Shown here: positions 13,054 to 23,121 of the stretch, piece by piece
Position numbering within the stretch: position 1 is the stretch's first letter
Layout: every line of letters starts with the position of its first letter
From: Sanderia malayensis
Lineage: Eukaryota; Cnidaria; Scyphozoa; Semaeostomeae; Pelagiidae
Assembly (NCBI GenBank): GCA_013076295.1
Contig: RQOL01000524.1
Location: forward strand, 62,001-126,000
Direction: 5' to 3'
Length of the DNA stretch: 64,000 nucleotides
Notes under the pieces: model-generated
The model's input: only the letters and a program-made list of their open reading frames with translations
Databases searched by the model: none
What the model was told of the DNA's origin: nothing
Program-made: the position numbers and the translations under genes

Positions 13054-15052
13054 AATTGTGGGAATGAATCCTGATCTTGATTAGTGTAGGTTGCGGGAAT
13101 AGGAGTTAATTTTTATTAGTATAAATTGTGGGAAGGAATGTTAATATTACTGAAAAAGTAACTAAAAGTGTATAACAATTTGTTCTCGCTGAATTGACAT
13201 CGAATCATGCGCAAATTGTGTGAATCAATCCTAATCTTGATTAGTGTAAGTTGCGGGAATAAAAGTTAATTTTTATTAGTATAAATTGTGGGAATGAATG
13301 TTTATATAACTGAAACAAGTAACTAAAAGTGTATAACAATTTGTTCTCGCTGAATTGACATGGAATCAAGCGCAAATTGTGGGAATGAATCTAAATATAT
13401 TGTGGGAATGAGTGTTAATATTACGCAAAAAAGTAACTAAAAGTGCATAACAATTTGTTTTCGCTGAATTGACATGGAGTCATGCGCAAATTGTGGGAAT
13501 GAATCCTAATTTTGATTAGTGTAAGTTGCGGGAATAAAAGTTAATTTTTATTAGTGTAAATTGTGGAAATGAATGTTAATATAACTGAAACAAGTAACTA
13601 AAAGTGTATAACAATTTGTTCTCGCTGAATTGACATCGAATCATGCGCAAATTGTGGGAATGAATCCTAATCTTGATTAGTTTAAGTTGCGGGAATAAAA
13701 GTTAATTTTTATTAGTTTAAATTGTGGGAATGAATGTTTATATAACTGAAACAAGTAACTAAAAGTGTATAACAATTTGTTCTCGCTGAATTGACATGAA
13801 ATCAAGTGCAAATTGTGGGAATGAATCTAAATAAATTGTGGGAATGAATGTTAATATTACTCAAAAAAGTAACTAAAAGTGCATAGCAATTTGTTTTCGC
13901 TGAATTGACATGGAGTCAAGCGCAAATTGTGGGAATGAATCCTAATTTTGATTAGTGTAAGTTGCGGGAATAAAAGTTAATTTTTATTAGTGTAAATTGT
14001 GGAAATGAATGTTAATATAACTGAAACAAGTAACTAAAAGTGTATAACAATTTGTTCTCGCTGAATTGACATCGAATCATGCGCAAATTGTGGGAATGAA
14101 TCCTAATCTTGATTAGTTTAAGTTGCGGGAATAAAAGTTAATTTTTATTAGTTTAAATTGTGGGAATGAATGTTTATATAACTGAAACAAGTAACTAAAA
14201 GTGTATAACAATTTGTTCTCGCTGAATTGACATGAAATCAAGTGCAAATTGTGGGAATGAATCTAAATAAATTGTGGGAATGAATGTTAATATTACTCAA
14301 AAAAGTAACTAAAAGTGCATAGCAATTTGTTTTCGCTGAATTGACATGGAGTCAAGCGCAAATTGTGGGAAGGAATCCTAATTTTGATTAGTGTAAGTTG
14401 CGGGAATAAAGGTTAATTTTTATTGGTGTAAATTGTTGGAATGAATCCTAATTTTGATTAGTGTAAGTTGCGGGAATAACAGTTAATTTTTATTAGTGTA
14501 AATTGTGGGAATGAATGTTAATATAACTGAAACAAGTAACTAAAAATGTATAACAATTTGTTCTCGCTGAATTGACCTGGAATCATGCGCAAATTGTGGG
14601 AATGATTTCAAATTTGATTAGTGTAAGTTGCGGGAATAAAAGTTGGTTTTTATTGGTGTACATTGTGGGAAAGAAAATTAATTTTTATTAGTGTAAATTG
14701 TGGGAATGAGTGTTATCTTTTATTAGTGTAAATAGTAGGAAGGAATTTTAATATTACTGAAAAAAGTAACTAAAAGTGTATAACAATTTGTTCTCGCTGA
14801 AATGACATCGAATCATGCGCAAATTGTGGGAATAAATCCTAATTTTGATTAGTGTAAGTGGCGGGAATTAAAGTTGATTTTTATTGGTGTACATTGTGGG
14901 AGAGAAAATTAATTTTTATTAGTGTAAATTGTAGGAATGAGTGTTATCTTTTATTAGTGTAAATAGTGGGAAGGAATGTTAATATTACTGAAAAAAGTAA
15001 CTAAAAGTGTATAGCAATTTGTTCTCGCTGAATTGACATCGAGTCATGCGCA
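13054..15052 (+). repeat. Nine-slot HOR copy with a 436-bp internal duplication (1,999 bp)
   Basis: Landmarks from 13031 to 15030 give 160, 161, 114, 161, 161, 114, 161, 161, 114, 231, 230, 231. Removing one 161-161-114 block leaves the standard nine slots (1,563 bp). The copy carries cctgatcttg in slot 1 and gtgtgaatcaatcc in slot 2, markers of this domain. Confidence 0.88.
13489..14360 (+). repeat. 436-bp tandem duplication (slots 4-5-6)
   Basis: Copies at 13489-13924 and 13925-14360 both contain a variant beta end (attagtttaaattg) and gcatagcaattt in the S core. They are exactly 161 + 161 + 114 bp. Shared private markers and equal length point to a recent whole-monomer duplication. Confidence 0.88.
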
Positions 15053-16615
15053 AATTGTGGGAATGAATCCTGATCTTGATTAGTTTAAGTTGCGGGAATA
15101 GAAGTTAATTTTATTAGTATAAATTGTGGGAAGGAATGTTAATATTACTGAAAAAAGTAACTAAAAGTGTATAACAATTTGTTCTCGCTGAATTGACATC
15201 GAATCATGCGCAAATTGTGTGAATCAATCCTAATCTTGATTAGTGTAAGTTGCGGGAATAAAAGTTAATTTTTATTAGTATAAATTGTGGGAATGAATGT
15301 TTATATAACTGAAACAAGTAACTAAAAGTGTATAACAATTTCTTCTCGCTGAATTGACATGGAATCAAGCGCAAATTGTGGGAATGAATCTAAATATATT
15401 GTGGGAATGAGTGTTAATATTACGCAAAAAAGTAACTAAAAGTGCATAACAATTTGTTTTCGCTGAATTGACATGGAGTCATGCGCAAATTGTGGGAATG
15501 AATCCTAATTTTGATTAGTGTAAGTTGCGGGAATAAAAGTTAATTTTTATTAGTGTAAATTGTGGAAATGAATGTTAATATAACTGAAACAAGTAACTAA
15601 AAGTGTATAACAATTTGTTCTCGCTGAATTGACATCGAATCATGCGCAAATTGTGGGAATGAATCCTAATCTTGATTAGTTTAAGTTGCGGGAATAAAAG
15701 TTAATTTTTATTAGTATAAATTGTGGGAAAGAATGTTTATATAACTGAAACAAGTAACTAAAAGTGTATAACAATTTGTTCTCGCTGAATTGACATGAAA
15801 TCAAGTGCAAATTGTGGGAATGAATCTAAATAAATTGTGGGAATGAATGTTAATATTACTCAAAAAAGTAACTAAAAGTGCATAACAATTTGTTTTCGCT
15901 GAATTGACATGGAGTCAAGCGCAAATTGTGGGAAGGAATCCTAATTTTGATTAGTGTAAGTTGCGGGAATAAAGGTTAATTTTTATTGGTGTAAATTGTT
16001 GGAATGAATCCTAATTTTGATTAGTGTAAGTTGCGGGAATAACAGTTAATTTTTTTTAGTGTAAATTGTGGGAATGAATGTTAATATAACTGAAACAAGT
16101 AACTAAAAATGTATAACAATTTGTTCTCGCTGAATTGACGTGGAATCATGCGCAAATTGTGGGAATGATTTCAAATTTGATTAGTGTAAGTTGCGGGAAT
16201 AAAAGTTGGTTTTTATTGGTGTACATTGTGGGAAAGAAAATTAATTTTTATTAGTGTAAATTGTGGGAATGAGTGTTATCCTTTATTAGTGTAAATAGTG
16301 GGAAGGAATTTTAATATTACTGAAAAAAGTAACTAAAAGTGTATAACAATTTGTTCTCGCTGAATTGACATCGAATCATGCGCAAATTGTGGGAATAAAT
16401 CCTAATTTTGATTAGTGTAAGTGGCGGGAATAAAAGTTGATTTTTATTGGTGTACATTGTGGGAGAGAAAATTAATTTTTATTAGTGTAAATTGTGGGAA
16501 TGAGTGTTATCTTTTATTAGTGTAAATAGTGGGAAGGAATGTTAATATTACTGAAAAAAGTAACTAAAAGTGTATAGCAATTTGTTCTCGCTGAATTGAC
16601 ATGGAATCAAGCGCA
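15053..16615 (+). repeat. Nine-slot HOR copy, 1,563 bp (slot 4 = M)
   Basis: Landmarks from 15030 to 16593 give 160, 161, 114, 161, 161, 114, 231, 230, 231. The missing base in slot 1 is one T in the beta subunit (ttaattttatt). This copy serves as a near-complete example of the domain's standard repeat. Confidence 0.9.
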
Positions 16616-17857
16616 AATTGTGGGAATGAATCTAAATATATTGTGGGAATGAGTGTTAATATTACGCAAAAAAGTAACTAAAAGTGCATAACAATTTGTT
16701 TTCGCTGAATTGACATGGAGTCATGCGCAAATTGTGGGAATGAATCCTAATTTTGATTAGTGTAAGTTGCGGGAATAAAAGTTAATTTTTATTAGTGTAA
16801 ATTGTGGAAATGAATGTTAATATAACTGAAACAAGTAACTAAAAGTGTATAACAATTTGTTCTCGCTGAATTGACATCGAATCATGCGCAAATTGTGGGA
16901 ATGAATCCTAATCTTGATTAGTTTAAGTTGCGGGAATAAAAGTTAATTTTTATTAGTATAAATTGTGGGAATGAATGTTTATATAACTGAAACAAGTAAC
17001 TAAAAGTGTATAACAATTTGTTCTCGCTGAATTGACATGAAATCAAGTGCAAATTGTGGGAATGAATCTAAATAAATTGTGGGAATGAATGTTAATATTA
17101 CTCAAAAAAGTAACTAAAAGTGCATAGCAATTTGTTTTCGCTGAATTGACATGGAGTCAAGCGCAAATTGTGGGAAGGAATCCTAATTTTGATTAGTGTA
17201 AGTTGCGGGAATAAAGGTTAATTTTTATTGGTGTAAATTGTTGGAATGAATCCTAATTTTGATTAGTGTAAGTTGCGGGAATAACAGTTAATTTTTATTA
17301 GTGTAAATTGTGGGAATGAATGTTAATATAACTGAAACAAGTAACTAAAAATGTATAACAATTTGTTCTCGCTGAATTGACGTGGAATCATGCGCAAATT
17401 GTGGGAATGATTTCAAATTTGATTAGTGTAAGTTGCGGGAATAAAAGTTGGTTTTCATTGGTGTACATTGTGGGAAAGAAAATTAATTTTTATTAGTGTA
17501 AATTGTGGGAATGAGTGTTATCTTTTATTAGTGTAAATAGTAGGAAGGAATTTTAATATTACTGAAAAAAGTAACTAAAAGTGTATAACAATTTGTTCTC
17601 GCTGAATTGACATCGAATCATGCGCAAATTGTGGGAATAAATCCTAATTTTGATTAGTGTAAGTGGCGGGAATAAAAGTTGATTTTTATTGGTGTACATT
17701 GTGGGAGAGAAAATTAATTTTTATTAGTGTAAATTGTGGGAATGAGTGTTATCTTTTATTAGTGTAAATAGTGGGAAGGAATGTTAATATTACTGAAAAA
17801 AGTAACTAAAAGTGTATAGCAATTTGTTCTCGCTGAATTGACATCGAGTCATGCGCA
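16616..17857 (+). repeat. Nine-slot HOR copy lacking slots 1 and 2 (1,242 bp)
   Basis: Landmarks from 16593 to 17835 give 114, 161, 161, 114, 231, 230, 231. Slot 9 of the previous copy runs directly into slot 3, inside the core at about 16,560-16,600, so about 322 bp (two M monomers) is missing. Confidence 0.88.
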
Positions 17858-20524
17858 AATTGTGGGAATGAATCCTGATCTTGATTAGTTTAAGTTGCGG
17901 GAATAGAAGTTAATTTTTATTAGTATAAATTGTGGGAAGGAATGTTAATATTACTGAAAAAAGTAACTAAAAGTGTATAACAATTTGTTCTCGCTGAATT
18001 GACATCGAATCATGCGCAAATTGTGTGAATCAATCCTAATCTTGATTAGTGTAAGTTGCGGGAATAAAAGTTAATTTTTATTAGTATAAATTGTGGGAAT
18101 GAAAGTTTATATAACTGAAACAAGTAACTAAAAGTGTATAACAATTTGTTCTCGCTGAATTGACATGGAATCAAGCGCAAATTGTGGGAATGAATCTAAA
18201 TATATTGTGGGAATGAGTGTTAATATTACGCAAAAAAGTAACTAAAAGTGCATAACAATTTGTTTTCGCTGAATTGACATGGAGTCATGCGCAAATTGTG
18301 GGAATGAATCCTAATTTTGATTAGTGTAAGTTGCGGGAATAAAAGTTAATTTTTATTAGTGTAAATTGTGGAAATGAATGTTAATATAACTGAAACAAGT
18401 AACTAAAAGTGTATAACAATTTGTTCTCGCTGAATTGACATCGAATCATGCGCAAATTGTGGGAATGAATCCTAATCTTGATTAGTTTAAGTTGCGGGAA
18501 TAAAAGTTAATTTTTATTAGTATAAATTGTGGGAAAGAATGTTTATATAACTGAAACAAGTAACTAAAAGTGTATAACAATTTGTTCTCGCTGAATTGAC
18601 ATGAAATCAAGTGCAAATTGTGGGAATGAATCTAAATAAATTGTGGGAATGAATGTTAATATTACTCAAAAAAGTAACTAAAAGTGCATAACAATTTGTT
18701 TTCGCTGAATTGACATCGAATCATGCGCAAATTGTGTGAATCAATCCTAATCTTGATTAGTGTAAGTTGCGGGAATAAAAGTTAATTTTTATTAGTATAA
18801 ATTGTGGGAATGAATGTTTATATAACTGAAACAAGTAACTAAAAGTGTATAACAATTTGTTCTCTCTGAATTGACATCGAATCATGCGCAAATTGTGGGA
18901 ATAAATCCTAATTTTGATTAGTGTAAGTGGCGGCAATAAAAGTTGATTTTTATTGGTGTACCTTGTGGGAGAGAAAATTAATTTTTATTAGTGTAAATTG
19001 TGGGAATCAGTGTTATCTTTTATTAGTGTAAATAGTGGGAAGGAATGTTAATATTACTGAAAAAAGTAACTAAAAGTGTATAGCAATTTGTTCTCGCTGA
19101 ATTGACATCGAGTCATGCGCAAATTGTGGGAATGAATCCTGATCTTGATTAGTGTAAGTTGCGGGAATAGAAGTTAATTTTTATTAGTATAAATTGTGGG
19201 AAGGAATGTTAATATTACTGAAAAAAGTAACTAAAAGTGTATAACAATTTGTTCTCGCTGAATTGACATCGAATCATGCGCAAATTATGTGAATCAATCC
19301 TAATCTTGATTAGTGTAAGTTGCGGGAATAAAAATTAATTTTTATTAGTATAAATTGTGGGAATGAATGTTTATATAACTGAAACAAGTAACTAAAAGTG
19401 TATAACAATTTGTTCTCGCTGAATTGACATGGAATCAAGCGAAAATTGTGGGAATGAATCTAAATATATTGTGGGAATGAATGTTAATATTACGCAAAAA
19501 AGTAACTAAAGGTGCATAACAATTTGTTCTCGCTGAATTGACATCGAATCATGCGCAAATTGTGTGAATCAATCCTAATCTTGATTAGTGTAAGTTGCGG
19601 GAATAAAAGTTAATTTTTATTAGTATAAATTGTGGGAATGAATGTTTATATAACTGAAACAAGTAACTAAAAGTGTATAACAATTTGTTCTCGCTGAATT
19701 GACATGGAATCAAGCGAAAATTGTGGGAATGAATCTAAATAAATTGTGGGAATGAATGTTAATATTACTCAAAAAAGTAACTGAAAGTGCATAACAATTT
19801 GTTTTCGCTGAATTGACATGGAGTCAAGCGCAAATTGTGGGAAGGAATCCTAATTTTGATTAGTGTAAGTTGCGGGAATAAAGGTTAATTTTTATTGGTG
19901 TAAATTGTTGGAATGAATCCTAATTTTGATTAGTGTAAGTTGCGGGAATAACAGTTAATTTTTATTAGTGTAAATTGTGGGAATGAATGTTAATATAACT
20001 GAAACAAGTAACTAAAAATGTATAACAATTTGTTCTCGCTGAATTGACGTGGAATCATGCGCAAATTGTGGGAATGATTTCAATTTTGATTATTGTAAGT
20101 TGTGGGAATAAAAGTTGGTTTTTATTGGTGTACATTGTGGGAAAGAAAATTAATTTTTATTAGTGTAAATTGTGGGAATGAGTGTTATCTTTTATTAGTG
20201 TAAATAGTGGGAAGGAATTTTAATATTACTGAAAAAAGTAACTAAAAGTGTATAACAATTTGTTCTCTCTGAATTGACATCGAATCATGCGCAAATTGTG
20301 GGAATAAATCCTAATTTTGATTAGTGTAAGTGGCGGGAATAAAAGTTGATTTTTATTGGTGTACCTTGTGGGAGAGAAAATTAATTTTTATTAGTGTAAA
20401 TTGTGGGAATCAGTGTTATCTTTTATTAGTGTAAATAGTGGGAAGGAATGTTAATATTACTGAAAAAAGTAACTAAAAGTGTATAGCAATTTGTTCTCGC
20501 TGAATTGACATCGAGTCATGCGCA
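17858..20524 (+). repeat. Rearranged nine-slot HOR material
   Basis: Slot identities read 1-2-3-4-5-6, then 2, 9, 1, 2, 3, 2, a 3/6 hybrid S, 7, 8, 9. The switches fall inside cores, for example at about 18,700 (slot 6 core followed by a slot 2 alpha with gtgtgaatcaatcc). Two tgttctctctg cores (18861 and 20261) are private to the domain and mark copies of one event. Confidence 0.83.
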
Positions 20525-20960
20525 AATTGTGGGAATGAATCCTGATCTTGATTAGTGTAAGTTGCGGGAATAGAAGTTAATTTTTATTAGTATAAATTGT
20601 GGGAAGGAATGTTAATATTACTGAAAAAAGTAACTAAAAGTGTATAACAATTTGTTCTCGCTGAATTGACATCGAATCATGCGCAAATTATGTGAATCAA
20701 TCCTAATCTTGATTAGTGTAAGTTGCGGGAATAAAAGTTAATTTTTATTAGTATAAATTGTGGGAATGAATGTTTATATAACTGAAACAAGTAACTAAAA
20801 GTGTATAACAATTTGTTCTCGCTGAATTGACATGGAATCAAGCGAAAATTGTGGGAATGAATCTAAATATATTGTGGGAATGAATGTTAATATTACGCAA
20901 AAAAGTAACTAAAGGTGCATAACAATTTGTTTTCGCTGAATTGACATGGAGTCATGCGCA

Positions 20961-20995
20961 AATTGTGGGAATGAATCCTAATTTTGATTAGTGTA
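20961..20995 (+). repeat. Alpha subunit, 35 bp (reference copy)
   Basis: The subunit starts aattgtgggaatgaatcc and ends gattagtgta. Its second half holds a short dyad, CTAAT-TTTG-ATTAG. In many copies the first T of the spacer is C, which lengthens the arms to CTAATC-TT-GATTAG. Stop codons fall in all three forward frames (tga at base 12, taa at 19, tag at 29 of the subunit). A 34-bp version, lacking one base after gaat, marks monomers whose preceding core ends in gacgtgg. A 23-bp clipped version (…gaatctaaata) occurs only in S monomers and their hybrids. Confidence 0.9.
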
Positions 20996-21030
20996 AGTTG
21001 CGGGAATAAAAGTTAATTTTTATTAGTGTA
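20996..21030 (+). repeat. Beta subunit, 35 bp (reference copy)
   Basis: The subunit starts agttgcgggaataaaag and ends tattagtgta. It is plainly related to alpha (same length, GGGAAT in the same place, same attagtgta end) but carries GCGGG instead of GTGGG and an A/T-rich middle with TAAT-TTTT-ATTA. Beta normally follows alpha, so pairs of 70 bp are the usual step between monomer sizes. Named variants that help trace copies are agtggcggg (slot 9), agtcgcggg, ataacag, ataaagg and ataaacg (slot 7 or 4 types), ataaaattt, and agtttcgggaaaaaaag (right flank only). Confidence 0.9.
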
Positions 21031-21121
21031 AATTGTGGAAATGAATGTTAATATAACTGAAACAAGTAACTAAAAGTGTATAACAATTTGTTCTCGCTGA
21101 ATTGACATCGAATCATGCGCA
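21031..21121 (+). repeat. 91-bp core block (reference copy)
   Basis: The core opens with the first 20 bp of a 35-bp subunit (to about ttaat) and continues with about 71 bp seen nowhere else in the unit, ending atcatgcgca. The stretch taacaatttgttctcgctg and the following aattgac change little across the 64 kb. Three core types are linked to what precedes them. Type 1 (ataactgaaacaag) follows alpha-beta series. Type 2 (attactgaaaaaag) follows delta subunits or attagtata betas. Type 3 (attactcaaaaaag, then gcataac and ttttcgctg) closes S monomers and usually leads to gacatggagtca. ACAATTTG and CAAATTGT (the latter running into the next subunit) form an 8-bp inverted repeat 29 bp apart. Confidence 0.9.
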
Positions 21122-21282
21122 AATTGTGGGAATGAATCCTAATCTTGATTAGTTTAAGTTGCGGGAATAAAAGTTAATTTTTATTAGTATAAATTGTGGG
21201 AATGAATGTTTATATAACTGAAACAAGTAACTAAAAGTGTAAAACAATTTGTTCTCGCTGAATTGACATGAAATCAAGTGCA

Positions 21283-21396
21283 AATTGTGGGAATGAATCT
21301 AAATAAATTGTGGGAATGAATGTTAATATTACTCAAAAAAGTAACTAAAAGTGCATAACAATTTGTTTTCGCTGAATTGACATGGAGTCAAGCGCA
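21283..21396 (+). repeat. Reference S monomer, 114 bp
   Basis: This is the shortest regular monomer: a clipped 23-bp alpha (21283-21305, ending ctaaata) joined directly to a type 3 core (21306-21396). The 12-bp clip removes the dyad and the attagtgta end, and there is no beta. The same clip point in nearly every S copy indicates a single origin, later spread with the HOR. It fills slot 6 here; slot 3 holds the sister S with aatatattg instead of aataaattg. Confidence 0.9.
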
Positions 21397-21627
21397 AATT
21401 GTGGGAAGGAATCCTAATTTTGATTAGTGTAAGTTGCGGGAATAAAGGTTAATTTTTATTGGTGTAAATTGTTGGAATGAATCCTAATTTTGATTAGTGT
21501 AAGTTGCGGGAATAACAGTTAATTTTTATTAGTGTAAATTGTGGGAATGAATGTTAATATAACTGAAACAAGTAACTAAAAATGTATAACAATTTGTTCT
21601 CGCTGAATTGACGTGGAATCATGCGCA
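21397..21627 (+). repeat. Reference L monomer, 231 bp (alpha-beta-alpha-beta-core)
   Basis: This is slot 7 of the nine-slot HOR. Its four subunits are alpha with gggaaggaatcc, beta with ataaagg, a second alpha with gttggaatg, and beta with ataacag, then a type 1 core that reads actaaaaatg instead of actaaaagtg. It differs from an M monomer by exactly one extra 70-bp alpha-beta pair. Confidence 0.9.
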
Positions 21628-21857
21628 AATTGTGGGAATGATTTTAATTTTGATTAGTATAAGTTGCGGGAATAAAAGTCGGTTTTTATTGGTGTACATT
21701 GTGGGAAAGAAAATTAATTTTTATTAGTGTAAATTGTGGGAATGAGTGTTATCTTTTATTAGTGTAAATAGTGGGAAGGAATTTTAATATTACTGAAAAA
21801 AGTAACTAAAAGTGTATAACAATTTGTTCTCGCTGAATTGACAACGAATCATGCGCA

Positions 21858-22088
21858 AATTGTGGGAATAAATCCTAATTTTGATTAGTGTAAGTGGCGG
21901 GAATAAAAGTTGATTTTTATTGGTGTACATTGTGGGAGAGAAAATTAATTTTTATTAGTGTAAATTGTGGGAATGAGTGTTATCTTTTATTAGTGTAAAT
22001 AGTGGGAAGGAATGTTAGTATTACTGAAAAAAGTAACTAAAAGTGTATAGCAATTTGTTCTCGCTGAATTGACATCGAACCATGCGCA
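21858..22088 (+). repeat. Reference L monomer, 231 bp (alpha-beta-gamma-delta-core)
   Basis: This is slot 9 of the nine-slot HOR. The subunits are alpha (gggaataaatcc), beta (agtggcggg), gamma at 21928-21962 (cattgtgggagagaaaatt) and delta at 21963-21997 (gggaatgagtgttatc), then a core beginning aatagtgggaagg and of type 2. Gamma and delta nearly always occur as a pair in this order. Slot 8 has the same layout with a 34-bp alpha, so it is usually 230 bp. Confidence 0.9.
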
Positions 22089-23121
22089 AATTGTGTGAAT
22101 CAATCCTAATCTTGATTAGTGTAAGTTGCGGGAATAAAAGTTAATTTTTATTAGTATAAATTGTGGGAAGGAATGTTAATATTACTGAAAAAAGTAACTA
22201 AATGTGTATAACAATTTGTTCTCGCTGAATTGACATCGAATCATGCGCAAATTGTGTGAATCAATCCTAATCTTGATTAGTGTAAGTTGCGGGAATAAAA
22301 GTTAATTTTTATTAGTATAAATTGTGGGAATGAATGTTTATATAACTGAAACAAGTAACTAAAAGTGTATAACAATTTGTTCTCGCTGAATTGACATGGA
22401 ATCAAGCGCAAATTGTGGGAATGAATCTAAATATATTGTGGGAATGAATGTTAATATTACGCAAAAAAGTAACTAAAAGTGCATAACAATTTGTTTTCGC
22501 TGAATTGACATGGAGTCATGCGCAAATTGTGGGAATGAATCCTAATTTTGATTAGTGTAAGTTGCGGGAATAAAAGTTAATTTTTATTAGTGTAAATTGT
22601 GGAAATGAATGTTAATATAACTGAAACAAGTAACTAAAAGTGTATATCAATTTGTTCTCGCTGAATTGACATCGAATCATGCGCAAATTGTGTGAATCAA
22701 TCCTAATCTTGATTAGTGTAAGTTGCGGGAATAAAAGTTAATTTTTATTAGTATAAATTGTGGGAATTAATGTTTATATAACTGAAACAAGTAACTAAAA
22801 GTGTATAACAATTTGTTCTCGCTGAATTGACATGGAATCAAGCGCAAATTGTGGGAATGAATCTAAACATATTGTGGGAATGAATGTTAATATTACGCAA
22901 AAAAGTATCTAAAAGTGCAAAACAATTTGTTTTCGCTGAATTGACATGGAGTCATGCGCAAATTGTGGGAATGAATCCTAATTTTGATTAGTGTAAGTTG
23001 CGGGAATAAAAGTTAATTTTTATTAGTGTAAATTGTGGAAATGAATGTTAATATAACTGAAACAAGTAACTAAAAGTGTATATCAATTTGTTCTCGCTGA
23101 ATTGACATCGAGTCATGCGCA
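22089..23121 (+). repeat. Rearranged slots 2-2-3-4-2-3-4 (1,033 bp)
   Basis: Landmarks from 22066 to 23099 give 161, 161, 114, 161, 161, 114, 161. A 436-bp block (slots 2-3-4) is present twice. The second copy has aaacatattg and the core variant gtatatcaattt, which then recurs downstream. Confidence 0.83.

Larger units (their letters stand above)
20961..21121 (+). repeat. Reference M monomer, 161 bp (alpha-beta-core)
   Basis: This is a clean example of the commonest simple monomer. It has an alpha subunit (20961-20995), a beta subunit (20996-21030) and the 91-bp core (21031-21121). It fills slot 4 of the nine-slot HOR at 20525-22088. 161 bp is close to the DNA length wrapped by a nucleosome plus a short linker, a size common among centromeric satellites; any nucleosome phasing is inference. 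Confidence 0.93.
20525..22088 (+). repeat. Complete nine-slot HOR copy, 1,564 bp (reference)
   Basis: Landmarks at 20502, 20663, 20824, 20938, 21099, 21260, 21374, 21605, 21835 and 22066 give 161, 161, 114, 161, 161, 114, 231, 230, 231. Distinguishing marks by slot: 1 gacatcgagtc with cctgatcttg; 2 gtgtgaatcaatcc; 3 aatatattg; 4 gtggaaatgaatg; 5 gattagtttaag; 6 gaaatcaagtgc with aataaattg; 7 gttggaatg and ataacag; 8 gacgtgg and ataaaagt(t/c)gg; 9 gtggcggg with gggagag. Confidence 0.92.

Noticed and set aside
20502..20534. Resemblance to the 3' part of 5.8S rRNA (gaattg … catcgagtc … cgcaa)
   Set aside because: The pieces are short, with missing sequence between them, and only the minority gacatcgagtc cores show it. 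The usual cores (gacatggaatc, gacgtggaatc) do not. Chance is the better explanation.
20961..21030. Paired-class homeodomain dimer sites
   Set aside because: Known cooperative sites have TAAT and ATTA separated by two or three bases; here the spacing is four. I kept the dyad as an observation but not this assignment.
20996..21121. CENP-B box
   Set aside because: Core sequence ttttcgctgaattgacg matches the first half of the known motif (TTCG, then A) but lacks the CGGG half. The gcggga in beta lacks the TTCG half. No full match was seen on either strand.
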